Translations under genes and position numbers: made by a program
The notes under the pieces: generated by a model
Seen by the model: only the letters and a program-made list of their open reading frames with translations
What the model was told of the DNA's origin: nothing
Database searches by the model: none
Origin: JBKQVT01 sp963727245
GTDB lineage: Bacteria > Planctomycetota > Planctomycetia > Pirellulales > Thermoguttaceae
Direction: 5' to 3'
Length of the DNA: 64,000 nt
NCBI GenBank assembly: GCA_963727245.1
Contig: CAVSFO010000006.1
Coordinates: 1-64,000, forward strand
Part shown: positions 7,800-16,201 of the stretch, in pieces
Layout of the letters: each line of letters starts with the position of its first letter
How positions within the stretch are numbered: position 1 is the first letter of the stretch

Positions 7800-8922
7800 A
7801 CGCCACTGCGGCGGGCTCCGGCGTCCCCAAGTACCTTGCATAGTTCCGCCCCGGCACATACCTAGTCCCCTGCTTCACCAGCACGCCGTCGATCACCATC
7901 CGGGCCAACACATCGGCCAGCCTGTTCGGGTGCGGGCTACTTGGGTCTCGTGGTTGCCGTTCCAGCCAGCGACGGCGAACTTTGCCCAACACGGCCATCG
8001 AGACGGATCGGTTGTTCTTCTCCAGAACATCGACGACGCTCCGATAATCCCGTTCCTCGTTTGACCATTGCGGTTGTGGTGGTCGAGGTTGGGGTGGCTG
8101 CTGGCGAACTGGAGCGGCATCGGGATTCTGAATCCGGTCGATCAAATGCAGGAGCGACCAGTTGTGGGTCTGTCTGGCGTAAAGGGAAATCGTCTGGACG
8201 ATGATTCTCCGACCAGCATCGGCGGCAGTGTAGCCGAACCGGCTCCGTTGCACACGGGTTCCTTCACCTCGCAGGATCGACATGAAGAGGTCGGCCAGTG
8301 GCATCTCCGGCGTGGACTGCCGCCGCAACAAATCCATGAGGTCATTGAGCATCTCGAAATCGTAGCCAGGGACCCGACCAGGAATCTCTTCGGCTGCAAC
8401 GGTGCCATAGGCCGGGTCGTTGCCCGAACGTCCGTAGTTGATCGAAAGCCGATTGGGATACTGGACTCGGCGTAGGGCTGGAATCCGGCCGGCGGCCACA
8501 GTCCTGACGGCGTTGGTCAAGGATTGGCGGAAGATCGCCTGGAGAGGGTTGCCCACACTCAGGTTGTACGGGCGGGCCTCATCGAAATCAAACAGGCTTT
8601 TCTTCGGCAGGCCCCGTTCGCCAACGGGGCTGAGCATCCAGAAAGCGATTCTTTGTAAACTATCCTCAACATCGTATTGCTGGGTAATCCCGTGCCGAAT
8701 CAAGGCACCGACGATGTAATCAACGAACCGGCAGCATCGGCCATTGCGGTCTTGCACGGGGCATGACCGCATCTTCTCGAATTCTTGCCGCAATGCTGGG
8801 TCTCTTGTTCGTTGGATCAGAGCTTCCAACTGCTGCCGAAACGCACGCTCGTATTGGTCGAGGATGTACGGGTCGAGAAGGCTCCGGTCTTCTTGAATCA
8901 ACCACTCGCTGAATGTCACCAT
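7798..8922 (-). CDS. Hypothetical protein with C-terminal winged-helix-like region
   Basis: 374 aa, not assigned to a family. The N-terminal 200 residues are helical and vaguely reminiscent of sigma-factor core regions (YDVEDSLQRIAFWML, then LQAIFRQSLTNAVRTV). A proline/glutamine-rich linker near 270-290 leads to a C-terminal segment that reads like a small helix-turn-helix (LARMVIDGVLVKQGTRYVP). A DNA-related role is a guess. The start codon sits inside a short palindrome (8919-8936) and no good ribosome-binding site precedes it. Confidence 0.6.
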   Translation of the reverse strand: MVTFSEWLIQEDRSLLDPYILDQYERAFRQQLEALIQRTRDPALRQEFEKMRSCPVQDRNGRCCRFVDYIVGALIRHGITQQYDVEDSLQRIAFWMLSPVGERGLPKKSLFDFDEARPYNLSVGNPLQAIFRQSLTNAVRTVAAGRIPALRRVQYPNRLSINYGRSGNDPAYGTVAAEEIPGRVPGYDFEMLNDLMDLLRRQSTPEMPLADLFMSILRGEGTRVQRSRFGYTAADAGRRIIVQTISLYARQTHNWSLLHLIDRIQNPDAAPVRQQPPQPRPPQPQWSNEERDYRSVVDVLEKNNRSVSMAVLGKVRRRWLERQPRDPSSPHPNRLADVLARMVIDGVLVKQGTRYVPGRNYARYLGTPEPAAVA

Positions 8923-9223
8923 ACCGATATGTATGGCGACGGGCTGCGGATTTCAGCGAAGTCGGCGACCCTACTGGGCCACCAATTTTGCCACCGGCGA
9001 TTTTTTTCGAGGCCGCTTTTGCAGACGTTTTCAGCCCTGCGGAGGGCAAGGCCGGACGAGGAATTACTTTGGCGGTGTCTACGTTTCGGGCTTGGCGGAA
9101 CAATAAGAAGGGCACCCGTTAGTCGCCAGGGGGCCGGGGGAGTGGACCCAAACGTATTGGATTCCGCTGGAATTTCTCGATTTCCATTTTTGCGACGACT
9201 GCTTTGCCGGTCCCGCTCTTGAA
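8923..9223. other. Interval without recognised genes
   Basis: Several open frames exist but none has a ribosome-binding site or family features. Bases 8919-8936 hold CCATAC-N6-GTATGG overlapping the start of the leftward gene, a possible operator. Confidence 0.35.
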
Positions 9224-9376
9224 TCAGAGTGCGACCGAATCGTATGGCTCGGTTTCCGTGGAACACTTTGGGCAGCGGTCGTTGCACATGCAGTCCCAGT
9301 CGTTGGTCCACTTCGTTCCGCACTCCGAACACTCGTAGCAATTCCGATAGAGCAGCGTCGTCGATTCGTCCTGCAT
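9224..9376 (-). CDS. 50-aa zinc-binding microprotein
   Basis: A short gene on the minus strand: ATG at 9376, TGA at 9224. The product carries four Cys clusters in a pattern CYECSECG...WDCMCNDRCPKC, which I recognise as a recurrent style of tiny bacterial zinc proteins that end with an EPYDS-like tail. It follows the 102-aa gene after 17 bases, so both are probably co-transcribed. The biochemical role is unknown. Confidence 0.6.
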   Translation of the reverse strand: MQDESTTLLYRNCYECSECGTKWTNDWDCMCNDRCPKCSTETEPYDSVAL

Positions 9377-9393
9377 AACACGGTTCCGGTCGA

Positions 9394-9702
9394 TTAGTAT
9401 TCTTCGGGGAGCAGGAACGTCGTCGCTTCACGCCGGCCGTTCTCACCGACAGCCTCGGTGATACACCACACCTTGGTCCCGTCAGTCAACTTGTAGGCGG
9501 ACAACAGCCGGCTGCCATCAACCAAAGCCTGGTCGTTGAGCAGCCGGTCCTCTTGGCAGAGTTCCTCGCCCCAGTCGCCGGCCAAATGCCGCTTCAGGAA
9601 CTCGAATGGTGTCTGCCGGTTCCTCTGGAACGCTTCGCTGGCTCCCGGCGTGGCCAAGAGAACGCCAGGGGCGAACCTGGGTTTGTTGTTGACGGCTTGC
9701 AT
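9394..9702 (-). CDS. Conserved small protein of mobile elements
   Basis: 102 aa, no named domain. It has a compact pattern typical of a small phage/plasmid family: RF.PG.LLATPGA, then a GDWGEE segment, LLNDQALVDGSRLLSAY and a terminal TFLLPEEY. Proteins of this shape recur in integrative elements without a known function. It is 50 bases downstream of the 139-aa gene and upstream of the zinc microprotein, in one leftward run. Confidence 0.65.
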   Translation of the reverse strand: MQAVNNKPRFAPGVLLATPGASEAFQRNRQTPFEFLKRHLAGDWGEELCQEDRLLNDQALVDGSRLLSAYKLTDGTKVWCITEAVGENGRREATTFLLPEEY

Positions 9703-9752
9703 GGTCTCGTCTCCGTGGTGGGTTCACTTACATCATCGTGGTGAGGTCCGCA

Positions 9753-10172
9753 TCATGCCACCCGCTTGAAGTTGAACGCATCGCATTTCGTGGACAAGCG
9801 GCCACGATACGTCTTACCTTTCCGGCGAAAGGTGAGGGTGTTACCGTGTACGGTCACATTATCGGAGATTACCGCCCCGATGAAATCGTTGACTTGACTG
9901 CCGCCAGTAGGCGGAACGCCGCCGTGACGGTAGGCGAAACTGCCTTGCCCGATTTCGCAGTTCTGGTCCATGCCATCCAAGCGGGCCTTGCTCAAGGCTT
10001 GGTTATGGGCCTCGCTCTCTTCGTTGGTGACGGGGACTTTCCCATAATTGGGGTCGAATGTCCCATGACCCTCGGCGTGCCACAGGTCGCCGAGGCAAGT
10101 GTCGGTCCCTTTGATGGTGATAAGCGAACCGAAATGTTCGAGTTGCTCACGGGTCAAGGGTTTCTTCTTCAT
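9753..10172 (-). CDS. Hypothetical protein
   Basis: 139 aa, hydrophilic, no recognised family. A basic start (MKKKPLTREQ) is followed by a glycine/histidine-rich middle and a C-terminal beta-rich stretch (TLTFRRKGKTYRGRL). Its ATG overlaps the preceding gene's stop as ATGA, which supports translational coupling with the 161-aa protein and fixes this start. Confidence 0.6.
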   Translation of the reverse strand: MKKKPLTREQLEHFGSLITIKGTDTCLGDLWHAEGHGTFDPNYGKVPVTNEESEAHNQALSKARLDGMDQNCEIGQGSFAYRHGGVPPTGGSQVNDFIGAVISDNVTVHGNTLTFRRKGKTYRGRLSTKCDAFNFKRVA

Positions 10173-10654
10173 CCTACTCCTCCGTTGCCATGATCGCCGC
10201 CATTTTTGTTCTCCTCTTTGGGTTGGGTGACGTTGGGAGCGGGCGGTCCAACTTCGTTGATCGTCATCGGGATGCGGTGGTACGGCTTTCCCTCGGCTTG
10301 CTCGCCAGCCCAGTTTTCCAGGGCCGACCAGAAGGCCAGGACAAAGTGCGTGCCGAACGGAGAGGCTTCTTCCCATTCGACACAAGACTGCTTGACTCGA
10401 AACCATGCCAGAAGGTGCCAGCCGTCGTCAGAATAGTCGGTCCGATAGCAAACTCGCTTCAATCGGTTTTGCAGCGGTGGCATTTCGCCGATCACATAAA
10501 GCCGGTCCTGCCATGTTCGTTTGCGGACCTGCGAGTACCGAGCCGCTGGATAGAATCGACGGCCAATCTGAACGATGACCGGATATGCCGTCCTGATACG
10601 TCGTCGGCTCGACAGCCAATGGGCGACTTTTGTGGCGATTTCTTCTCTGTTCAT
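10169..10654 (-). CDS. Hypothetical protein
   Basis: About 161 aa. The first 120 residues are rich in Arg and aromatic residues; the end is a low-complexity Pro/Asn/Gly tail. No family recognised. ATG 10654 or 10663 could start it and no strong ribosome-binding site distinguishes them. It is coupled by a 4-base overlap to the next gene and lies just downstream of the integrase. Confidence 0.5.
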   Translation of the reverse strand: MNREEIATKVAHWLSSRRRIRTAYPVIVQIGRRFYPAARYSQVRKRTWQDRLYVIGEMPPLQNRLKRVCYRTDYSDDGWHLLAWFRVKQSCVEWEEASPFGTHFVLAFWSALENWAGEQAEGKPYHRIPMTINEVGPPAPNVTQPKEENKNGGDHGNGGVG

Positions 10655-10811
10655 GGATACCATCGGATGCTTGGTTCTGTGTCCAAACACCCGAGGGTTA
10701 TGGTCCACTCAATCGGACCTCGGCGAGTTCGGCCTCGAAGGCAGCTTCGTCTTCGGTGCAGCGGTCCAGCATGAGGTGTTGTGTTGACCACACATCGTCA
10801 AGGCGGTCCGG

Positions 10812-11747
10812 TCAAAACGGCAGGTAGTTCCCGCTGGAATCGGTGGGCCGAGCGTGCAAATACTTCCCCGTTGTTGCCACACTACTGTGTCCCAACGTGG
10901 CTTGAACCAGATGGATCGGGCAACCTCGGTCCAGAGCGTGGGAAGCATGGGCATGGCGAAACCAGTGGCACGACACGTCCTTGTCGATGCCAGCCCGTTC
11001 GGCGGCTTTCGTGACGATTCGCCAGACCTGGGATTCGTCCAGATGGCCCTTCTTGCGACTCTTGAAGACCGGAGCGTCGGCGGGAGCGTCCTGTTGCAAA
11101 AGTTGTAACGCTCCCCAGACGCTTCTGGGCATGAGGACGGTCCGGGTCTTGTCGCCTTTCCCGAAGACGGTGATCTGGCCCGTCGAATCCCGCTCCTGAA
11201 GGTGCCGCCATTTCAGCGAGCAGATTTCCGAGACCCGGAAGCCGCCGGCATAGAGGGTGAGGAGGATCGCTCGGTTCCGGGGATTCGGTTCCAGCGAAAT
11301 AATCCGTAGCACCTCGGCCTCGCTCAAAATCCGTTCGGCCAACTGGTCCCGAAAGCCGGGAATTTTCAAGGCACGGCCTACGTCGAACTGGAGATAGCCC
11401 AGCCGAAAGCCGAAGGCGAACAAGCTTTTGACCGCCGACATCGCCCGATGAATGGAGGACGGCTTCAGCCCGGCCTCATCCAGGTGGTCGGCGAATGCCT
11501 GGAGGTCGATCAGCTTCACCGACCGGAGCGGCTTCTCAACATATCCAATGAAACGGTCCGCCTCGGCCCGGTACGCCCGTTGGGTGTGGTCGGGCCGACC
11601 GTGGAGCCAGAGGGCCATGAGTTGCTCGTCCGAATCGGCCTGTCGGTTGGTCTCGGTCGGCCCCACGATCCCAGATTCGGGCGAATGCAAGATAACATGA
11701 CTTCTCTTGCTTAAATCCGCACAGCTTTCGTCTTGGTTCTCGGTCAT
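10812..11747 (-). CDS. Tyrosine recombinase/integrase (XerC/D type)
   Basis: 311 aa. An N-terminal SAM-like core-binding region (about 40-135) precedes the catalytic domain with all six expected residues: Arg171 (GFRVSE), Lys197 (FGKGDK), His261 and Arg264 (HWFRHAHASH), His287 (LGHSS) and Tyr296. Tyrosine recombinases perform site-specific integration and excision of elements. The ATG at 11747 was chosen because the frame upstream has no domain. The HTH protein just upstream on the same strand may act as its excisionase or regulator. This is the signature gene of the mobile element here. Confidence 0.9.
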   Translation of the reverse strand: MTENQDESCADLSKRSHVILHSPESGIVGPTETNRQADSDEQLMALWLHGRPDHTQRAYRAEADRFIGYVEKPLRSVKLIDLQAFADHLDEAGLKPSSIHRAMSAVKSLFAFGFRLGYLQFDVGRALKIPGFRDQLAERILSEAEVLRIISLEPNPRNRAILLTLYAGGFRVSEICSLKWRHLQERDSTGQITVFGKGDKTRTVLMPRSVWGALQLLQQDAPADAPVFKSRKKGHLDESQVWRIVTKAAERAGIDKDVSCHWFRHAHASHALDRGCPIHLVQATLGHSSVATTGKYLHARPTDSSGNYLPF

Positions 11748-11870
11748 CTTTCGCACTCGTTTCAGCAGGAATCCGAACAGTTTCCGAACGTTGACCGAGC
11801 AGTTCCCGGCCACTTCTCGACGCCTTTCGCACATGGTCCGTACCCAGCCCCGACAGACTTCGCCCACGAA

Positions 11871-12338
11871 TCACACGGTTCCCGAACGCTTCAGGTGTCG
11901 GAAAACCGTGCGGAGAATGTCATGTTCGTCTTGGCTTGCCGTCCCTTTGGGGAAGCACTCGGCCACGGCCTTTTCGACGGCGGCGGTCGTCACGCCGGTC
12001 AGGCCGAGGGCCTGGAGACTCTCGATCAGGTCGGCGTAATCGGCCTTCGGCTTCGCTGTGGGCTTGGTGGGACCGACACTACCGGGTTCGGCACGTTCGT
12101 AGAAAATGACATACGCTCCGTTCACCCCGATCCCCATCTCCCTCGCCTTGACGTTATCTTCCACCTGGGAAGCGTTATAGTACGGTCGCCCGTTGGGGAG
12201 TTTCAGCGGAGCATGGAACGTTCCCTTCCGAACATGCCAATAGAATTGGCTCCGGCTCATGCGAAGAAGCTCGCACATCTTGCTCACACTGATGGCAGCT
12301 TTGATACGGTCTTCGCTCATGGTCCTGACGCTCATCAC
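11871..12338 (-). CDS. AlpA/MerR-like helix-turn-helix protein
   Basis: 155 aa. Residues about 15-60 form a winged helix-turn-helix (VSKMCELLRMSRSQFYWHVR followed by NGRPYYNASQVEDN), as in AlpA/excisionase-type regulators. The C-terminal half is an uncharacterised helical domain. AAGGA lies six bases before GTG 12338 and nine before ATG 12335, so either may start it. It sits between the RuvB-like gene and the integrase on the same strand and is a candidate directionality factor or element repressor. Confidence 0.7.
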   Translation of the reverse strand: MMSVRTMSEDRIKAAISVSKMCELLRMSRSQFYWHVRKGTFHAPLKLPNGRPYYNASQVEDNVKAREMGIGVNGAYVIFYERAEPGSVGPTKPTAKPKADYADLIESLQALGLTGVTTAAVEKAVAECFPKGTASQDEHDILRTVFRHLKRSGTV

Positions 12339-12377
12339 TCGGAATCCTTGCTGGAATCGGACACTACCAACACGACA

Positions 12378-13325
12378 TTAGATCGCCGTGGTCCGCAGGT
12401 GTGCGATCCCTTGAGAGGTAAGAATCCGGCCTTTCTCGGTCTTGTCGATCAAGCCGAGCCGGATGAAATCTCGCTCCAACATCTCGATGGTTTGGCGGGG
12501 GAGGCCCAGGTGCGTGGCGATCACGTTGAGCCGCACCGGTCCTCGATATTCCCGCAGGATGTGCAGGTATTTCTGCTCGGTGAGGTCGAAGCCGAGGGCA
12601 TCTACGCCCTCGATCTCCAGCATCCGACGAACATGGTCGGCTTCGATTACGTCGGAGGAATCAGCCGAAGAGCAACGCTTGGCCGCATCGAGCAACCTGA
12701 TGGCGAGGCGAGGAACGCCCCGACTTCTCTTGGAGAGTTCGCCCACAGAGTTGTCGTCAATCGTCCAGCCAAGACGTTTCGCCCGCTGCCGGATCAACAA
12801 CGTCATCTCTTCGTGAGTGTAGTGGGTCAACCGGATCAGAATCTTGAACCGGTCCCGCATACTCGTCGTGAGCAGGTATTCGTCCGTCGTGGCCCCGATC
12901 AGACAGAACGGCGGCAAGCTGATTGCCTTCCGATTTCCGGCCAGAAACAGCCTGCCCTCCTCCAATGCACGGTAAAGGCAGACCTGCACCGTGGAAGTCA
13001 ACTCATGGATTTCATCGAGGAAGAGGATGTCCCCGGCTTCGAGCATCATCAGCAATCCCTGCATCTGGCCGGAATTGCCGATATTCTGAGCGAGTTCCGC
13101 ATGGCAATTCGCACAACACTCACGGCCAACGATTTCGGCGAGCAGCGTCTTGCCCGTACCACCTGGCCCACACATGAGGACATGAGGAAACGCTCCCTCA
13201 ACACCGGTCTTGAAGCGGTCATTGAAGTACGCATCAAGGGCGGTCCGTAGAACCATGACAGATCGCTTCTGTCCCACGACGCCGTTTAAGCTGGAAATGA
13301 GAGGTTCGGTTTCTTCTTCGTTCAT
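12378..13325 (-). CDS. RuvB-like AAA+ ATPase
   Basis: 315 aa with the RuvB layout: Walker A GPGGTGKT (53-60), Walker B LFLDEIHEL (101-109), sensor 1 IGATTDEYLLTTSMRDRF (143-160), sensor 2 SRGVPRLAIRLL, and a C-terminal winged helix with the ALGFDLTEQ signature. RuvB drives branch migration of Holliday junctions with RuvA. The copy here is slightly shorter than housekeeping RuvB at the N-terminus and lies within mobile-element genes, so it is probably an element-borne paralogue that helps replication or recombination of the element. It follows the 87-aa gene by 23 bases. Confidence 0.8.
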   Translation of the reverse strand: MNEEETEPLISSLNGVVGQKRSVMVLRTALDAYFNDRFKTGVEGAFPHVLMCGPGGTGKTLLAEIVGRECCANCHAELAQNIGNSGQMQGLLMMLEAGDILFLDEIHELTSTVQVCLYRALEEGRLFLAGNRKAISLPPFCLIGATTDEYLLTTSMRDRFKILIRLTHYTHEEMTLLIRQRAKRLGWTIDDNSVGELSKRSRGVPRLAIRLLDAAKRCSSADSSDVIEADHVRRMLEIEGVDALGFDLTEQKYLHILREYRGPVRLNVIATHLGLPRQTIEMLERDFIRLGLIDKTEKGRILTSQGIAHLRTTAI

Positions 13326-13348
13326 AGTTTGCTGCCTTGATCGGTCCG

Positions 13349-13612
13349 CTATTTGACTTCCTCGACGCTGCGGATCGAGGGGATGATGTCTTCGCCCACG
13401 GCGATTCCCCGTTCTCGAAGCTGATCGGCCAGTTCTCGGTTCTGGTCCGCCGGCATCCCATAGTCCTCGGCGACCTCGATGTACTCCGTCGAGTTGTCCA
13501 TTGGGTCCGCCTCGCCGGCAAACAGCTTGGCCACTGCCTCGCCCTTGTCCGTCGCTTCAAGTCGGTACTTCGTGACGTGAAGCTCGTATTGCTCAAGTTC
13601 GTAGGTCGGCAT
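13349..13612 (-). CDS. Conserved small acidic protein
   Basis: 87 aa. The N-terminal strand-rich half starts MPTYELEQYELHVTKYRLEA, followed by an acidic helical half with a conserved-looking EDYGMPADQNRELADQL and the ending IIPSIRSVEEV. I recognise this as a recurrent small family of planctomycete elements with unknown function. GGGAAG lies just before ATG 13612. It overlaps the preceding gene's end by 20 bases. Confidence 0.65.
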   Translation of the reverse strand: MPTYELEQYELHVTKYRLEATDKGEAVAKLFAGEADPMDNSTEYIEVAEDYGMPADQNRELADQLRERGIAVGEDIIPSIRSVEEVK

Positions 13613-13856
13613 GATTCTTCCCTCGTTGGTCCGGTTCAGGGTCACCGCAGCGATGCTGTTTGGCGAAGTCGTCGGAGCAGATTCTCTCGGCATGGACATG
13701 GAGTAGGTCCGCCGCCTGCTGAAGCTCCGGCTCGGTCTCGGCGACGATTGCCCGTGCGAGGATCATGCACGCTCGGCTCTTGGCTAGGTGAGCAGAGAAG
13801 CCCTGCCGGAAGGACTTCCCACACCAGAAGCACGTTCCCGAGTAGGCCCGCATCAT
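13593..13856 (-). CDS. Small zinc-finger-like protein
   Basis: 87 aa. The N-terminus carries CFWCGKSFRQGFSAHLAKSRAC, a possible CCHC zinc site; the remainder is helical and then polar. ATG 13856 has GGGAG six bases upstream and begins two bases after the previous stop, although a GTG overlapping that stop is also possible. Function unknown; part of the leftward train of small element genes. Confidence 0.6.
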   Translation of the reverse strand: MMRAYSGTCFWCGKSFRQGFSAHLAKSRACMILARAIVAETEPELQQAADLLHVHAERICSDDFAKQHRCGDPEPDQRGKNHADLRT

Positions 13857-13858
13857 GT

Positions 13859-14035
13859 TCACTCCCAGATGCTCTCGACGTAGTTGTCACCGTTCGTGTC
13901 CTCGGCGAGGTCCGATTCGCTCCCGTCGATGTCGTAGTCCTTGACCACAACCCGTACACCGGGCGGCACTTCGACGTGCTGCACCACACCGCCCTCCACG
14001 GTGACAGTCACGGTCGTTCGCTCGCATGGGTCCAT
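13859..14035 (-). CDS. 58-aa conserved small protein
   Basis: A short beta-rich protein with the motif EVPPGVRVVVKDYDIDG in the middle and an acidic end (NYVESIWE). Proteins with this VPPGV-x-V-x-V-x-DYD pattern recur among small genes of mobile elements. Function unknown. The stop nearly overlaps the next gene's start, supporting one transcript. Confidence 0.6.
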   Translation of the reverse strand: MDPCERTTVTVTVEGGVVQHVEVPPGVRVVVKDYDIDGSESDLAEDTNGDNYVESIWE

Positions 14036-14067
14036 TGGTCCCGTTCTCCGGTGAAATGTCAAGTGGT

Positions 14068-14460
14068 TCAGGGGAACAACTGCTTCCATTCCCCGTAGTT
14101 GTCGTCGGTGGGCTCTCGGACTTCCTCCACGTTGCCGAACTGGTCCCGTCGCCGAATGGTGCCGGCGTCGTCGGGATACTCGATGACGCCGCCGTCCCCC
14201 AACTCGTAGCCGCTCTCGCTCAGTTTCGGTGTGGTCGGCAGATCGTCCATATCGTCCTCGTGCTCCTCGTAAAGCACGGCATCGACGAAACCGATGGACA
14301 ACTCGTCAGCCCAGGTGTGCGAGAAACCGGTCTGATAGCCGAGCCGGACGGCATTCTCGATGGCTTCGACGGCGGCCTCCTGCATGATCTCCGGGTCGAT
14401 CTTGGCGGCCGGGTCACACTCATCGACCTGCACCCGGACGAGCACTCGGACTTCTCGCAT
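14068..14460 (-). CDS. Hypothetical acidic protein
   Basis: 130 aa. It starts with a beta strand segment (MREVRVLVRVQVDE) and is rich in Asp/Glu afterwards, with a mid-region that resembles small accessory proteins of the same elements (AAVEAIENAVRLGYQTGFSH). AAAGGA is about 10 bases before the ATG. Its abundant acidic residues could indicate DNA mimicry, a common antirestriction strategy, but that is speculation from composition only. Confidence 0.55.
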   Translation of the reverse strand: MREVRVLVRVQVDECDPAAKIDPEIMQEAAVEAIENAVRLGYQTGFSHTWADELSIGFVDAVLYEEHEDDMDDLPTTPKLSESGYELGDGGVIEYPDDAGTIRRRDQFGNVEEVREPTDDNYGEWKQLFP

Positions 14461-14476
14461 AACTGTTGGTCCTTTC

Positions 14477-15079
14477 CTAGTTGGTCTTCTTGAATCCAAG
14501 GGCGGCGAAGGCACGACGCAGTGCTTCTTCCGAAGGGTAGCCACCCCGGTCATCTCGGTTCTCGATTTCGTCCTCTTCATGGTCCGAGAGCCAGCGGTAG
14601 ACCTGAGCCTCCCAACCTCTCGGCAACTCGTGCTCCCGTTTCACCCGCCAGGCTGCATCGGCGATGTTCTTGAGGGTCGTCTCGTACTCCCTCGCCGAAT
14701 AGTCGCCTTCATCCAGCAGCGGGTATTCGGCGAGCCGTTGTCGAAGCTCGTAGTAGGTCCGAAAGGCCCGAGTGATTCGACCACGACGATAAACTCGGAT
14801 GGAGAACCCATCGACGTGGCCGACCGCCCAGTGGAAATGGCTCTCGAACACCACGTCGGGATCGTCGCCCGTGGCAAACTTCTCCATCGCCTCGGCAATG
14901 ACCTCTGCGTTGCTCTGGTCCAACAGACCGGAGTCACGATGGTGCGTGTAGAAGATTGCCCACTCTTCCGGTCGTTCGAGGTCCGTTTTGCGGTGCCAGC
15001 AGAAGCAGTCGAAGTCTCGCCAGTTGCCCGCTGCTTCTCTCGCTGCCGTTTCCAGGTCGGGTGCAAGTGTCGTGGTCAT
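14477..15079 (-). CDS. Hypothetical protein
   Basis: 200 aa with a His/Trp-rich core (WRDFDCFCWHRKTD, then IFYTHHRDSG) and a charged helical C-terminus. No family recognised. The start at 15079 lacks a strong ribosome-binding site. It is separated from ArdC by 119 bases that contain a GC-rich inverted structure near 15146-15180, so it may have its own promoter or an attenuator. Confidence 0.55.
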   Translation of the reverse strand: MTTTLAPDLETAAREAAGNWRDFDCFCWHRKTDLERPEEWAIFYTHHRDSGLLDQSNAEVIAEAMEKFATGDDPDVVFESHFHWAVGHVDGFSIRVYRRGRITRAFRTYYELRQRLAEYPLLDEGDYSAREYETTLKNIADAAWRVKREHELPRGWEAQVYRWLSDHEEDEIENRDDRGGYPSEEALRRAFAALGFKKTN

Positions 15080-15198
15080 GGTGTTGTCTTGCTGTTTGGT
15101 TGGTGGTGGCTGTCGCACCGAACACAGGCGGTCCGATAAATCCGCAGGGGGCGGCGGTTCCCAGCCACCGCCCCCCGCTGTCACCCGACCACACAGCC

Positions 15199-16110
15199 TC
15201 AGAACGGCACGTCCACGAGTTCGGGTTTGGGCTGACGGCTGAAGCTCAAGAGGAAGTCGGCCGCCTTGTTCGCTGCCGTGCTGGCCCTGAAGATAAACCG
15301 GTTGTCGTTCCGAAGGGCTTGCAGCCAGTTGGCAAGGTAAGCCTGGTGGTTGCTTAGGTCCGCCGACTGCGGCACGCCCAACTCGGCCAGCATGTACGCC
15401 GCAGCGATCTCCGCTCGCAACTCGCCCTCGGCGTAGTCGCCCTTCCACTCGGTCCGCCTCTCGCTCCAGTGAGCGAGTTCGTGCAGACAGGTGGAATAGA
15501 ACTCGTTTTCCTTTGGGAACTTTCCCTTCGGCGGAACCTGGATGTAATCGGCTCCCCGATGGTAGAACGCCCGGTCCCCGGTGTACCGAATATCGGCTTC
15601 TGTCGCCCTGATGGCTCGTTCGGCCGGCTCGAAATCGACGAATCCGGTGTTGACGGGGCCATCATCCGTTGCCCGCAGGTGGTCCAGATGGCTGCCTTCC
15701 ACTTGGTCGATGCTGAACACAGAGTAGCATTTCAGGAGAGGATACTTCTCCTCCGTTTCCTCACCGGTGATTGGGTCCGTCACCATCTTGGTGATCGGGC
15801 AGTAGTAGATGATTCCTGCCCCCCACGTCCCAGGCGGCACGTTGTCGGGACGCCGCAGGATTCGCCCGCCCATGTCCTGCCACTGTTTGAACGTTCCGTA
15901 CCAGCGGGAGCGGAAACCGTGCCGATGCTGGTGCAAGGCCAGCAGCATCGGATTGATTCCCCGATACGGATTGCTGCTGACGACGTTGGCGGGACGGCCC
16001 GTATTGGCGGTCCCGAGCCAGGGCTGACGCCAGGGCGGAGTTTCTCCCTTCTCCAACGCCTCGACGATCTGCTTCGTGATGCGGTCTCGAATTTGGTCCT
16101 GAGTTGTCAC
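15199..16110 (-). CDS. ArdC-like antirestriction protein
   Basis: 303 aa with the two-domain layout of ArdC: an N-terminal single-stranded-DNA-binding domain (PPWRQPW near 25-31, NPYRGIN near 47-53) and a zincin-like C-terminal metallopeptidase with HELAH at 210-214 and a downstream Glu in LRAEIAAAYM. ArdC proteins protect incoming plasmid DNA from host restriction during conjugation. The start is GTG 16110 with AGGAG seven bases upstream. A perfect 19-bp palindrome at 16177-16195 lies upstream and could be its operator. It is one of the clearest signs that this region travels by transfer. Confidence 0.85.
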   Translation of the reverse strand: MTTQDQIRDRITKQIVEALEKGETPPWRQPWLGTANTGRPANVVSSNPYRGINPMLLALHQHRHGFRSRWYGTFKQWQDMGGRILRRPDNVPPGTWGAGIIYYCPITKMVTDPITGEETEEKYPLLKCYSVFSIDQVEGSHLDHLRATDDGPVNTGFVDFEPAERAIRATEADIRYTGDRAFYHRGADYIQVPPKGKFPKENEFYSTCLHELAHWSERRTEWKGDYAEGELRAEIAAAYMLAELGVPQSADLSNHQAYLANWLQALRNDNRFIFRASTAANKAADFLLSFSRQPKPELVDVPF

Positions 16111-16176
16111 GGTCGCACTCCTATTTTCTTCGTTGGTTGGTGACTCGTTCGACGATGAGTGCTGCGGTCCAAACGG

Positions 16177-16195
16177 CGTTACAAGTTTTGTAACG
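16177..16195. promoter_or_regulatory. Perfect 19-bp palindrome upstream of ardC-like gene
   Basis: CGTTACAA and TTGTAACG flank GTT. It lies in the 91-bp gap between the 136-aa gene and the ArdC-like gene. A near-identical palindrome, with an arm mismatch, is found at 30137-30155, so this may be a binding site for an element regulator. Confidence 0.5.
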
Positions 16196-16201
16196 ATGCA
16201 A

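Noticed and set aside
8913..9122. A plus-strand frame of 69 codons
   Set aside because: It overlaps the start of the 374-aa gene, has no ribosome-binding site and no motif.
10698..10793. A 31-codon open frame (GTG at 10793) between the integrase and the next gene
   Set aside because: No ribosome-binding site and no family; it may be chance, although the strand fits.
11733..13250. A 505-codon plus-strand frame opposite the HTH and RuvB-like genes
   Set aside because: Antisense shadow; the minus-strand products have recognisable motifs.
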